Source: Scedosporium boydii (lineage: Eukaryota > Ascomycota > Sordariomycetes > Microascales > Microascaceae). From it: a DNA stretch of 64,000 bases. Below, in pieces: positions 24,015 to 35,667 of this stretch. The notes under the pieces are model-generated. The model saw nothing but the letters and a program-made list of their open reading frames with translations. It made no database searches and was not told the origin of the DNA. The first letter of the stretch is position 1; every line of letters begins with the position of its first letter. Position numbers and translations under genes: made by a program. The DNA is taken from NCBI GenBank assembly GCA_002221725.1, contig NJFT01000030.1:1-64000 (forward strand), read 5' to 3'.

Positions 24015-25657
24015 GGCGCCGGTCCCTTGTACCTTCAACCTTATCAGGCACACCTTCGTGTTCTTTCCACGTTGGGAGCGATGCTACGATGCCAATATTG
24101 GCAATGATTTTCATATCACATGCCATTTTCACTGAGAATTGGCAGCATATCGGCCCAGCGAAGTGGTCGATGCCATCATGGATACAACAGATAGAGCAAT
24201 AGATAGGGAGATATCAATCATTCTCGTGACAGCGTAGATGGGTCGGTGGATTCATGAGCCAGCCTGGCGGGTTCTGGCCAGCCTTTTCTTGGGATTTTTG
24301 TGTCCCCTGCGTCCCAGCGAGCTCATTTGCCGGTGTCTTGTTCGGCTGAGTCCAAGGTGTGCGTCGCAAGGCATATGAAGCATCTACTTACGAAGTACGA
24401 AGTAAACAGCCATCACAGGAAGATTGCTCTCTTGTTCCGTGCCTGGCTCTTTCTCCCGCCCCCGGGCCGACTTCATATTCTCTATCACAAGTACCTTCTC
24501 GAACCTCCAGATGAGAAGAATCCATGGGATGTTTCCAAGACGCCTTGGCCTATATTCCATGAGCTTTCTTTCGTTCGGCTCAACACAAGGCCAAGCAACC
24601 ACGCCCAACGGCAAATACATCGAGGGTGCTGCGCATAGGCTGTTTAGCATTTTGCGGTGATTCCCCTGACTCCAAATTACGCATACTCCCGCGCACCCAC
24701 CACATAACAACAACGGATCTATTATCTCTTTTCGTTGATGTGATTCGGGTGTGAGGATGCAGCTTCCGGGGGAGGAGACATGCAAGCCATTTGCGCATCC
24801 CGCATCCCGGAAGCAGAGCCCAGACTTTTTTTTTTTTCTTTTTGGCCAGCAAAGTCGATTTCGATGCTACATACGAAATTGGTGCATTTTGCTTTTTGGA
24901 ATGGGAGTTTCCAAAGCGGTGTAACGTGTTTCCTGCATCGTCCTCACGTCAGTTGGTATGTGAGGCCCTTGAAGCCCAAGCCGTCTTACCGTCCAGGTTT
25001 TATTAATATGGGGCCGTCTCCACCGGTGAGCAGTTCGATGCAGCCTCATCAGCGGCCGGCCCTACACTTGACACTGGAGCTATCGAGTATTATAGGAAGA
25101 TAATTCCGTGATATACTCTCATTATCGGAACCTGGGCGTATATGCACCAGGAGTGGAGCCAGCCGAATTTTAGTTTGAAGTCCTCAAGCTGCACCGCACT
25201 CAATTTCGACTCCTTTGGTGGCCTGGACTCTCATCTCGAGGGGTGAGGACTCGGTGCTCCCGTCTGGCTTCATCAAAGCCGCAACTTTACCCTACATCCG
25301 GGATTAATTATCCGCGTATTTTGATTTCTGTACAAAGCGAGTCTGGGCTGATGTGTAAATAAAGGGGAAACACTATTACGCTCGCGTGCTCACACGCCGG
25401 GGAAGTTGAGGAATGGAGAGGAACGAGGACGAAAACAGGAAAAGGGAAAAACAGAGAAAATAAAGGGAGATTTTTTTTAAAAAAAAAAATTAAAATAAAG
25501 GTAGTTCACGGGAAAAAAGAAAAGTAAAGATCAAAGTAAAATAAAATGAAGAAATTGGCTGCCAAACTACTAAACATTGTCCCGCACAATTTAGATTATC
25601 GTGGGACGGGAAGCATCCGGCTTCTCAAACCTTGGGATAGAAGATTATGGTTGCAGA

Positions 25658-25681
25658 CTACCGGCGAGATTTCGCCGGTGG
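25658..25681. other. 10-bp stem with four-base loop
   Basis: The segment CTACCGGCGA, a GATT loop, and TCGCCGGTGG pair over ten positions, with one T-G wobble. It lies far from any recognised gene. It may be part of an unannotated structured RNA or a chance palindrome. Confidence 0.4.
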
Positions 25682-26059
25682 CTTCAAATCTCAATCGTTC
25701 GCTTTTGACACACTGAATCATTTGATAGGGGGCGTGAATCTTGTAGGATCCTCTTCCCTTTCCCTTGGATCTAAAGTAGTTGATAGACTAAGGTCCCTTA
25801 AGACTCTCAAATGAGACGATGTTGAAGAACAAGGGCGGTCGGCCGAGCATTTTGATACGCCGGCATCCAAGGTTCATGTTGCCGTTTTTCTCTTAGCACT
25901 TGGGTTTGATATTATACATGCTGTGGCCGTCCCGATCAGGACATGATGCACTTTTGCGGGTCGTGGGTACATTTCCTAAAAGGGACCAGTGTCCACCGAA
26001 GGAATCAATGAGGAAGCTTTAGGGCACGGCAGAGCGACGACACCCATGCCGGTTCATGG

Positions 26060-26082
26060 AAAAAAAAAAAAAAAAAAAAAAA
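26060..26082 (+). repeat. A23 homopolymer run
   Basis: Twenty-three consecutive A in intergenic DNA, with no adjacent coding remnant. Confidence 0.85.
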
Positions 26083-29000
26083 GAACGATCAGATCGGCTC
26101 CATGTGGCCAGAATTATTATGGGCTTTACTTCGTACCGCTGGCCTTGTGGTAAAGTTACGACTGGACCTGTGATCGTTGTCTGTCAGTGAGCTAGGAATT
26201 CCCAGAGGAGCCAGGCGGTTTCTATTACCTCTGTAGTATTATTCACTGGTAGGGATACGATTGATCCGCATCTCCGTCGTCACCGTCTTTGTTGCTCGGT
26301 GGTGTTTGCTCCCAGGCTCGTCTCTTTTCCCCGTCCTCATGTAATTGTCGCACCGGATGGGCGAGGCACACTGCATCCTAGACCTCTCATCACATCGGTA
26401 AAGTCTAGAGCGTTTCAAACCACATAATATTAGGGACTCCCGCATTGGGACACCACGTTTCCAAGGCAAGGTACGTACAACATTGAACCTTTAATACAAT
26501 CCAGGATGGATGGATACGCCTGCAGTCGGGATTAATCACGATCCTGTCTGTACATGTAACGCCAGTGGACCGGCTGGACCGGGTTATAATTGATGGCACC
26601 AGAAGCCAACAGCAAAAATTCTTCCGGACTCTTTACATGGAACCAGTGACGGGAAGGGCACAATTGCAATAGGAATAGATAAAGAAGAGAGAATACGACT
26701 TCGTAAGCCGCAAAACGAAAAAGACGCATGTTTTACCTGCATGTTCCCAAAGAAGCAAGAGAGTAATCTAAAAATCGTCTGCATCGTTGCCCATTGCTGT
26801 AAACCTAACACACAATTCTTCCGTCCGAGATGCGGTGCATGTAGCAACAAGTGGAGGCCAAACAGCCGAGGAGACAAACGATATTGCTGTTGGCCTTTGC
26901 GCTTAGCATGGATCAGTGTCGACGAGCAAACAATACGGATCAATCACAGTTGGGTCCCGCGGTTGGTCTAGCCCAGAGCAGACATTCCCAACCTCGTCCA
27001 GTGAAGGAGGAGTCTCGGCAGGATTTCAAGCAAGCGCAGAGCGAACAGACTTTATGTACCCACAAAAATCCCACAGAATTCGCAGGAGTGGGATCAGTGT
27101 TAGCCCCTCTCGCTGGCTCCGTTGGTCTATTCTCATCCCCCACTAGGAAGATACGGGATTCAAGGGTGGGCGAGGCAGGCAGGCAGGCAGCACTATATTA
27201 GAGGTGGTTCTGTCTCGGACGGGAAGGTAAGAAGACAGAAAGAAAAAAGGAAGGAAACAGAATGACGTAAAAGAGGAGACAAATTCTTGACCAGGGCAAG
27301 TTCGAATAAAGGAAAGATCCGGAACGGGCGTTTCGGTTTCGTTATCTCCTTCCTCACCTTGCTGCTTTCGCATTTTCACATGTGTCGGGCCCTTCATATT
27401 AGATTATTTCGCGCTCGTAGTGAGAAGGAAGCGGCGTAGAACCCCGTCACGGAGTTGGATGCGTTGATGGGGTTGGATCTGCCCACTACGGAGTCCCAAG
27501 AGCAGCGGCGCTAGTTAGGGTAGTAGAGCCATCGTGCCTTTTGTGGTCTTAACAGGGGTGGACTTCCAGAAACCGATCCAGTAAAATGCCCGGTGTCGAG
27601 TATACCGACCCTAGACCATGAAGAGTGGGATGAGGTCGAAGTATCTCGTACTTGCAACGTCATAAGAGCCGCTAACTTCTTCGAACCTCCCTGCTATAGG
27701 CAGGGCACTACCCAGAAACGGTACCATGACTGACCAGTTAGTCTTAGACTGCAGCACCCTGACAATTGGAACTTCGTCAGCACCAGTGGACAGTTGATTG
27801 ACCCATTGTCCCGCACCTGTTTGCAAAGTATCAATGAATGATTGTTGTATTACCATTTACATGGATGGATGGATGGATCAATTGGAAAAATAACATTGCA
27901 TTACCAGCACCCCCCTCCAAAAACACTCTCAAAACTACCGTCTGTCTCCATGACTGTATATATGTACAATGTATCGGTGCCTGTGAATTTGACAACCCTG
28001 TATTGAGGAAGGTAGGAGAAGCCATGGAACACATCGCACGTTAACTATGGAAGGCCACATCGCCGATGCCTGTACCCCCGTCTGTGGATTGCCCTATAAC
28101 CCTTGCCATAATACTCCGTTTTTGTCATAGTTCAACGGTACAAAGCAGCCAGGCGTGACCGAAACTCTCAACCGTGTCGCTCCAGAGTGGAAAATAGGAA
28201 GCTGTTTCCGTACCAGACTTTGCGAGTCCGTGGCACCCCAGAAGTTAGAACGTGTAAGGCCGACAACTCCCCAAGTCTTCCCATACCAAGACTACTCGGT
28301 AGGAGGCAACGTTATCAAGTGTGGTCCAAGGGTCATCAGTGGTTGATACACTCAAAACTAGAGTTTGCACATGGCCTGCCATTGATGTAATCCCTAATCC
28401 GTTTGGCCTCGTTTCTAGTAGTCGGCTTTACTTTGGAGCCCGTGCTTTCCGTCGCCCACTCCCCTCTCTCTCTCTCTCTCATTCCCCTTCCCTTAAATGC
28501 TAATATCGCACTTGGGTCGTTCGTTAGTTGGAAGTTCAAGCCGTCTTTTTGATTCCTTTGCTCCAATTTTCTTCCCCTTCCTCTTCCCGCCCTCTCTTCC
28601 TCTTCCCCCAGTCCTCGGTCTCCGATCCGACAACGGGTTGTACCTGCACCCCCTTCTCCACTCGTTTCTACGTACACACTCAAGGTGTGAATCAACACCC
28701 GTTTCTTCGAACTTCAAAGTGTAGTTTGGTATTATCGTCTGTCTCGGACCACAACAAACTTGCTGTCGTCTGTTAATGGTCGATGATCCCCGGCCGGACC
28801 AGGGCCCGTTGGATTTGATGTCGGCTCACGTATACCTTCCGTTATGCGAGCACAGGCTTCTATATCAACCATACGAGTGCTCTTATCCTGCACCGACGCG
28901 GAGACGCAGCGCAGACACCAACACACATCAATTATATTCACCTTCACACAAACCTACCCTCACGGCCAGAATCACACCTCACACCCGGTAGTTGACACAC

Positions 29001-29187
29001 ACCCTCCTCTGTTTGATGTGACGAGGTTATAAGTAGGGTCCACAGCCTCACCAGAATCCACTCCTCCGGTCCATTCCCGAATATCAACATCAATCTCTTG
29101 TGTCTCTGCATCCATTCTCCCAGGCATATACAAAAGGCGGACTCCCCCCTCGCCCCATTCGCGCTATATCAACATCTATCACCACTT

Positions 29188-29254
29188 ACAATAACCCTTC
29201 ACACCTGACCAACTTCAATAACCATTCACACTTGACCTCTTTCAATAACCGTTC
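29188..29254 (+). repeat. 27-bp direct repeats upstream of a TATA box
   Basis: Units starting at 29188, 29215 and 29242 each begin CAATAACC, exactly 27 bases apart. The first two are nearly identical along their length (CAATAACC, then TTCACAC, then TGACC). The third matches only at its start. The array ends a few bases before TATATAAG at 29259, so it probably acts as an upstream promoter element. Confidence 0.75.
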
Positions 29255-29258
29255 TCCT

Positions 29259-29266
29259 CTATATAA
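29259..29266 (+). promoter_or_regulatory. TATA box
   Basis: TATATAAG on the plus strand, directly after the 27-bp repeats. It is followed by a C-rich leader with no ATG up to the intron at 29878. Transcription would be expected to start a few tens of bases downstream. Confidence 0.6.
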
Positions 29267-29877
29267 GAGCTCCCCGGCAGAGCTAAACCCTCTCGTGCAT
29301 CAAGCCCCCGCATCTCACATCGCATCTTACACCTCAACGCTCAACACTCAGCACTCGCCCTCACGACTCTAGTCTACACTTCTCCAATATCCAACCACTA
29401 CGACCTGGCAAAGGACAACGTGCCACTTCGACCACCACCCTTCCAATCACCCACTTCTACTACCCAGAAAGTCGCACCTTCCACCTTCGGTTGTCATAGG
29501 ATCCCCAAGATTTTGTTCAACTCGGCAGTCGCAGCCCTACTCTCTCAGAACCGCCAACAAAGCAGGAAGGAACGTCCCTTCCTAACAAACAGCAGGATAA
29601 CGTCAGAGGAAGAAACCTTACAACATCCTTGGTGCTTTCTTCCCTCGTTCCGAGACCGAGCAGAAACCCCATTAAAGCTCACGACCTCTTTCTCCCGCTT
29701 TGGAAATCCAACCCACGTTTGAAATCGTCATTTCAATACGACCCTTGATCCCGGTCTTCACCATTCCATTTACCGACTCTCATCTTGCGATTTTCTCCGT
29801 CCAACGCCACGTCACCTGCTAAGTTTCCTCGGCGTACGAAATAGGACATTCGTTTTTTTTCTCATCTTATTTAAACC

Positions 29878-30037
29878 GTAAGTCTATCATGAGATGCCAT
29901 CAAATAACTCGCCCTCCTGCGCGCCGTGGCGGTTGCTGCTTTCCATGCATATGCGAGGATGATGACTTCCGGACCTTGCACACCTCCTTCTAAGTGGCAT
30001 CTCGGTGACATGGCTAACTGGAGACGACTTATTCTAG
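29878..30037 (+). other. predicted 5' UTR intron
   Basis: Donor GTAAGT at 29878, branch point GCTAAC at 30013-30018 and acceptor TTCTAG ending at 30037. The spacing of about 20 bases from branch point to acceptor is usual for fungi. The intron contains the only ATG codons between the TATA box and the coding start at 30172, including one at 29889 that would open a 34-codon frame ending at 29993. Removing it leaves a leader of roughly 700 bases without any ATG. Confidence 0.65.
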
Positions 30038-30171
30038 AACCTTGCCGCCGACCTCGTCTGAGAACTGCGGCCATTTTTAGATCTTGGCGACCTTGAAAAC
30101 TCGCAAGGAGCGTAAGAAGCCTTCTTCCTATTCGCAACAAAGTCAAGGTTCCCGATCCCTCGGCTCCCAAG

Positions 30172-30390
30172 ATGTGCCGCACCACGTCATCTAAGAAATG
30201 CGCCCAGTCTGGCATGAATGCAGCCATGGCCGTTCCTAGCAATTGCGCGCATTCTTTCCAGCTCGTCAAGTCGGATAGCACTCTGATCCAATGGACGTGC
30301 AACATCTGCCACTCCGGTCCACACTGGGCTATCTTTGAGTGTCGGTACTGCAAGTTGCACACATGTAGGCCTTGCACCCAAAGTGCCTGA
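30172..30390 (+). CDS. small Cys-rich, probably zinc-binding protein (72 aa)
   Basis: I do not recognise a named function. The C-terminal half carries six cysteines in the order C-X2-C-X10-C-X2-C-X4-C-X2-C (WTCNICHSGPHW, then ECRYCKLHTCRPC) plus His residues, which suggests one or two bound zinc ions. The N terminus is MCRTTSSKKCAQSGMNAAMA, followed by NCAHSFQLVK. There is no signal peptide or membrane segment. It ends four residues after the last cysteine (TQSA). The ATG at 30172 is the first after the upstream TATA box once the leader intron is removed, which supports both gene and start. The very long ATG-free leader suggests translational or transcriptional regulation. It could be a fungal-specific relative of FYVE/PHD/RING-like small zinc folds, but the spacing matches none of them exactly. 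Confidence 0.7.
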   Translation: MCRTTSSKKCAQSGMNAAMAVPSNCAHSFQLVKSDSTLIQWTCNICHSGPHWAIFECRYCKLHTCRPCTQSA

Positions 30391-33300
30391 AAAGGTTGCA
30401 GCCTCGGGCCACACGAATTTCCAAGCATCGACAGATGGACCCCCTCCTTGGTCCACATCACCGTGTGGAACGGCCCCAATGCAGCAAGATGCAGGTACAA
30501 CACCTGGTACGTATGCAAGAAACACGCCCTCTTCGCAACCCTGAAACCCCACCAAGCGGAATGGAGAAGCGGCCAAGCGAGAGCGAGGCCTTTTTCTTCC
30601 CTTTTTTGGATTTGCCTTGGAAAAAGGACCCATGCCAAAAAAGAAGAGGAAAAAAAATCGACTCGCTTCTTCATCAAGCCGAATTGTCCTCTTCCCGCCC
30701 CCACTGCCATTTTCATGGATCCATCCCCAGGCCCCAAAAAGAACTAGAAGGAAAAAAAAAAACCGCCCTCAACTGTATACCTGGAAATTGGCACGGAGCG
30801 GAATGGGTTTCATCACCCTCTGTAACCAGAAGATCCATAACTGACTGGGCTGAAGCGAGAACAGGCTTTACATCTCGGCGACTGGCTGTTCATCTTTTCT
30901 TTTTCCTTCACTCTCATCTCCGCGACGAACGACTTTATGGCCGCTTACGATTCCAAATTTTTATGGTTCCTTTTCCAAGTCATCCGAACACACGCGAGCC
31001 TCCCGGCATCATGATTGCATAAGATCGACGGCGCTGTCCTTCTCCATCCCACACCGTTCCTTCGACGATTGCTTTTTTCCTTTTAGCAGTCTGACCGGTG
31101 TCCATGGCTGAAAACGATTTTCAATCATGCACGATGAGGCCACTTCACTTCTCCTGGTGACCCTCCGAACGTTGTTCAGGGGCCCCAGAGGACCCTCGTC
31201 TAGTCAGGAACTTTCGGGGTCATTTCTGGTCCATCCGTCTTGAGATCTCGCCCGGGTTTCTCTCCCGACTTTGGCGGCCCGGCGAGCCTCGAGCGGGTAT
31301 TTTTTCCCAGTCTACCTACCACTTTTGATTTTCATACTCGGGCAGAGCCCGTAGTTCCCCCTCGCATGTGTTCGGAATCTTCACTCCTCTGCCTTGTACA
31401 TCTATGCCTTTTTTTTTCCTTTTCATTTCGTTTTTCTTTTTCGTACTGGAAGCAAGCGATGGACTGATAGAGAAAAACCAACAATTGGTATGGGAAAAAG
31501 GCGAACTGTATAAAGGGATTGCCGTATAGGCTGGATCTGGAATTAGATTGCAGTTTTCTTTCACGTTTCTTGTTTCGTATTCATTTCCCTCTTCGTCTTC
31601 AGTGAGGCTAGAGCTACGGAAACTACGAATTTTATGGTTAGACAAACCTGCATGGCAATATTGGTTTTTCTTTTTATCCTTTTTAGAGTGGATGGCGTTT
31701 GTTTTTCGAGGCTTCCCTGCGCGAGCAGGTTACTACCACTATCAATATGAACTAGAATTTAACCTTCAAGCGTTTTCTGTGTTGTATTGAGGTCGAGAAC
31801 AGAGTGTGTGTAACCCTTCTACTTTTCTTTTTCTCTTGCGCTCTCACAGCAAGGGGCCCCGTGTTTGATCGAGTTATTGCTTTTCCATTGCTCTTGCTCT
31901 TAATAACACCCCCTACATAGCTACCCAATTCTCCTTTCCTGGACCAAAGTCTAATCCTGCAGATGACTTCGAGCTCTAGGATTTGCTTTTACTCCATCTT
32001 CGGTGATTGGTGTTAAGAGAAGCAAACATCGGATGCAGCCATGCGGCCTTTAGGATTCCGGTCTCGCCCTCCCTTTGGACACCTAGAATAAGCCTTAGTC
32101 ACACCAACTACCCAATTGAACTGAACAAAAGAAGACAAAAAGAATGGGTTTAGGCTATGCTTCTACGGTCTCTAGAACGCCGCACGGTCGGGCCGCTGCC
32201 GATTGGGGGTACGTTGAATCGGATGTTTGGAAGAAGTCGATACAAGGAAGTCGGCAGTGATTGGGCAAACAAGTTCGAGTGTTCGGCACGCCCCAGCCTC
32301 GAGCATACACCGGGTGTGTATTCAGGAGGAAGGGAAATGCAACGTGGGAGATGAGAGTGTCTTAAGTCCCTGATTGCCTCGGCAGGTATGCCGAAGCCTC
32401 GATAACAGGGCATGCTGTGCGACATGAGGCTGGGAGTTGGAAGGCGTGCGTGTAAGTGGGTGGGGTCAGGATGCGACTGTGCAACCGAGAGACTGGACGA
32501 CTGTTGCGTATTATGGAACCAGTTTGACCCAACATGGTGTCTGATTATCAGAGTCGCCAGCAGCCCTTCGGAGTTTGCCCTTTCTGACAGGTGACTCCCG
32601 GATGCTGGCCTGTCCCAAATCCCAACGTTGTGGGGATCCGATGCTGCAACGCATGTATGTGGCGTGCAAAGCCAACACAATCTGATGTTTTCATTTTGAA
32701 ACCTTGCCTCTCCCCCCATGGCAATGAGCGTGGTCATGTGCTGCGTCATGCACGGGTTACATGATGTTGAGGAACACCGCGGCGATTCAGTTGACGTGCG
32801 TACGTGTTGGGGGACCAACAAGAAATTGCTTCTTCTACGACTCATCAAGGCCCTGGCCCGGGACCAGGGCGTAGCTCTCCACAAATACCTGCGTACCATC
32901 TTATTTTTTCTGACCCCGGTGAGTGACATCTGACAGCCAGCAAAGATGAACGACCTCGGGTGGTACCCTTCGGTGGCATGGTAAGAGCATCCACCAGGCG
33001 TTTTGATGAGAGATGACAGGGGGGGAATATCGTTACGCTGGATCTGCCACGTTAGCGAGATCTCCCGTTACCGCCTGGTTGTTTGTTTCTCTTCTTTCTC
33101 TGTTTCCCCCTCTGATGCTAAGCAGGCGACAACTCTGCGAAGAGCCATACGTAGAAAAATGTGCTTCTGAGAACCGCTGGAAGTGAGAAGCAAAGAAAAG
33201 AAAATCAGAGACGGAAAGGCGGCGGAAGAAGCAGGATAGGGGCATGGAATGGCGGCAGCGAGGCCCATGGAAAGGAAGACATGCCGCTTTCTCGGCTCTC

Positions 33301-34254
33301 ATAGAACATTCCATTTCCATTCTATTCGGGAAAGGGCGAACTGATCTTAAGATTGCTCCAGCAAACATCAATGATTTGGAAGCCTGGAAAGGTGCAGAAC
33401 TGGGGGAGGGGGGAGTGGCGACCAACCAGGCGGGCACAGGGCGAATGTGAGTAACGTGGACAACAATGCGACGAGATTTGGGATGTTTGTGCAAACGGGA
33501 TGACGATCGGAGGTGCAGCTCGGCCTATTCGGGGCCGGGTAAGGCGAAAGGGGTACTGCTGCGTTGTCGACGAATGGTATTGGGACTGGGCTGTCACAGC
33601 CCTGCGGGTGTATCGGTGCACTGCATGGCAGGGCAGGGTCCTGAGGCATGCGTCCAATACTACATGCTGGAGATTCGATGATTTGCCGTGTTGCATGCAA
33701 CCTTCCTGGCGTCCACTGGACAGAGAGGTAGTGGATTCTCTCTCTCCCTACCCCCCCTTTTCTTTTCTCTTCTTCTTTCTCTCCCTTGCCTCGATGCTTC
33801 GGTGACGACGGGGAGACGGAGGAATTATCTACGAGGGAAAGGAAGAAAAGGGGAAAAGGTAGAGGAGGCTCACTACCGTCTCTTGAAACGTAGGTTGGGT
33901 GGTACAAAAGGGACGGCCGTCAGGACCCGAGAGAGAGAAAGTGCTTGAGTTGTGTTTTCCTCTACCACCGCCCAATGCCAGCTGGGGGTAGGATCGACTG
34001 GAACTCGAGGGGGACACGGCATTTCTTCATAAAGGTGTTTACCGGGTTACACAGATCAGCAATCAATCAATCAATCCCCTTTGAGGGAGTCCCATCAATT
34101 ACGATTACCGGATTCGGCTTCTGCGTTGTCGTCATTGGCCACGTTCACATTGTGAGAGGGGGTAGAAAAAAACGAGGGGGTGTTGCATCCCACATACTCT
34201 CTTCCTCTCTCTCTCTTCGACGAGAGCCAACCCATCCCCTTGTCACATTTTCTT
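30391..34254. other. gene-free stretch
   Basis: About 3.9 kb without a recognisable gene. The beginning is probably the 3' untranslated region of the Cys-rich protein gene. A minus-strand open frame of about 260 codons at 32150-32929 has no motif and looks like chance. A short AATC repeat occurs near 34060. Confidence 0.5.
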
Positions 34255-35667
34255 TCACTTTTCCTCAATGCATTCTCGAACTGACCGAAGCCCCCGCGTC
34301 ATTTTTCCTTTACGGTCCCTTCCGCCCTTTAGCGAGGGCCAATCCCAAACATCTCTCTCCCTGTTCCTCCTCGTCACACGCACCTCGTCCCCAACAGCAA
34401 TCTTCCTCGGCCTCGCAGAAGCTGCTCCCCTTCCTCCCCCTTCCCACCAGCCAAGAAGGCCGCGTCGGGGCACTGCGACGAGAGAAGCGTACCGGCCAAA
34501 GATGGACTCCCACTCCTTCCCCTTGTCGACGCGGCGCGTGGCCGCCATGGTCTTCAGCACGGCGCCCCGCCTGCCCTTGGTCGGGCGGCCGGTTTCGTAG
34601 TCGACGTTGACGGAGATGCAGCGTGCGCAGTTTCCGGTGAGTTGTAGGGTGGGCGAGCCGGAGATGGAGAGTTCGGCCCAGAAGTCTTCGTCCCATGGCG
34701 GAAGGTCGTCGTTGGAGGTGGATTGTCGATCATGATCATCCCTCGACGACCCGATGATGATGTTGGGACGGAATCGATGCATTTCGAGGGGTTTGGGGTC
34801 TCCGATGCGTGAGGAGAGATCGGCGAGGGATGCTTCGGAGACAACTAGGAAAGGTGCCATGTCTGCAAAGGTAATCCACGGTAGCTGTGCATTCTCGTGA
34901 ACTCGGTCTTTTCTTCTTCTTTTCCCTCCTCCTTCGTCATAACCAAACAAGAGGGGAAATGTCAGGAGATAAAAGAGACACGCGGAAATGTATCCAAGAA
35001 CAAGGTCGACGAAATTCAACAGCAACCCTACACCGCTCCTCTTCGGCTTGCGCGTGGGCGCCAGGGGTGAAAATCCCAGCTGGGGTCGCCTGCCATCGCC
35101 GATGTAGACAAGGGCAGCGGGGAAGCCGAGGCAGGCGGAGAACCAGGCATCGTAAGAGTCGCCCATGCGGTAGGCTTTCGTGGAGCTCCGATACATGTCG
35201 ATAGTGACGGGGTCCAAGGTCGTAGTGTCGGCCGGAGGGGGACTGTGAGCGGGGTATCGTGGGCGGGATGTTTTGAAAGGAGGGGTTCCTTGGGGGTGAT
35301 GTAGCGGACGATGATGGTCGGGTTATCGCACTCGACTGTTGCTCGTGCTACTGAGTTGCCATTGTTGAGAGGGACATCGTCATCCGAGTCGTCATCGCTC
35401 TCATCTGGTAGCCCTACGACCTGCTGCTCGAAGAGAGCGCACTCCGGGTTGGAGAATACTTGGATCTTGGTGCCGAGGGAGCCGTCTTCGTTGAGGCGCC
35501 AGAGCATGAAGCGGCGGTCATATTTGATGCCTTGGGGGGTGAGACGGGCGGATGTTAGGGGGATGCCCCTGAGACCCTTTATCGGGTAGAAGTAGAGCTG
35601 GTGAGGATGTTAGCTGGAGTTTTGGTGAGTGGGCTTGAAAGGCTTTTCTTACGCCTGTTATCTTCAT
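34255..35667 (-). CDS. MOSC-domain protein (N-terminal MOSC beta-barrel plus MOSC), with an apparent frameshift
   Basis: MOSC proteins bind molybdenum cofactor or act in sulfur transfer; the two-domain form resembles YcbX and mARC amidoxime reductases. Exon 1 (35667-35653) encodes only MKITG. After a 55-base intron exon 2 starts at 35597 with LYFYPIKGLRGIPLTSARL, the typical MOSC_N opening. The C-terminal MOSC domain includes HRFRPNIIIGSS, DEDFWAELSISG, GNCARCISVNVDYETG and GDEVRVTRRNRERDVWDWP. Between 35229 and 35241 the frame must change by one base to join VPLRP to DTTTLDPVTIDMYRSSTKAY. Without it the product stops after about 194 residues. I see no intron that could explain this. A hydrophobic stretch follows near 34960-35035 (NFVDLVLGYISACLFYLLTF). 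The cause could be a sequencing error or a real mutation. Confidence 0.82.

Larger units (their letters stand above)
18934..29187. other. large gene-poor region
   Basis: About 10.2 kb with no recognisable coding sequence on either strand. The longest open frames (around 150 codons at 21416-21877 and 23656-24135) have no motif and random-looking composition. It is not obviously a degraded transposon: I see no long open remnants, terminal repeats or strong AT bias. It holds eight of the thirteen copies of TACTTCGTA/TACGAAGTA (19388, 21672, 22726, 23744, 23957, 24389, 24396 and 26127), a GGTTCC repeat, an A23 run, and a strong small hairpin at 25658-25681. Confidence 0.5.

Noticed and set aside
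23656..24135. Plus-strand open frame of 159 codons
   Set aside because: Runs through a GGTTCC repeat (poly Val-Pro) and two TACTTCGTA-type words; no motif.
18934..29187. Large gene-poor region as a RIP-mutated transposon island
   Set aside because: I see neither strong AT bias nor long terminal or tandem repeats, and no reverse transcriptase or transposase remnants. A computed RIP index would settle it.
32150..32929. Minus-strand open frame of about 259 codons
   Set aside because: No recognisable motif, composition rich in His, Arg, Ser and Cys as in random DNA, no promoter-like upstream sequence, and no splice extension. Long for chance but not supported.
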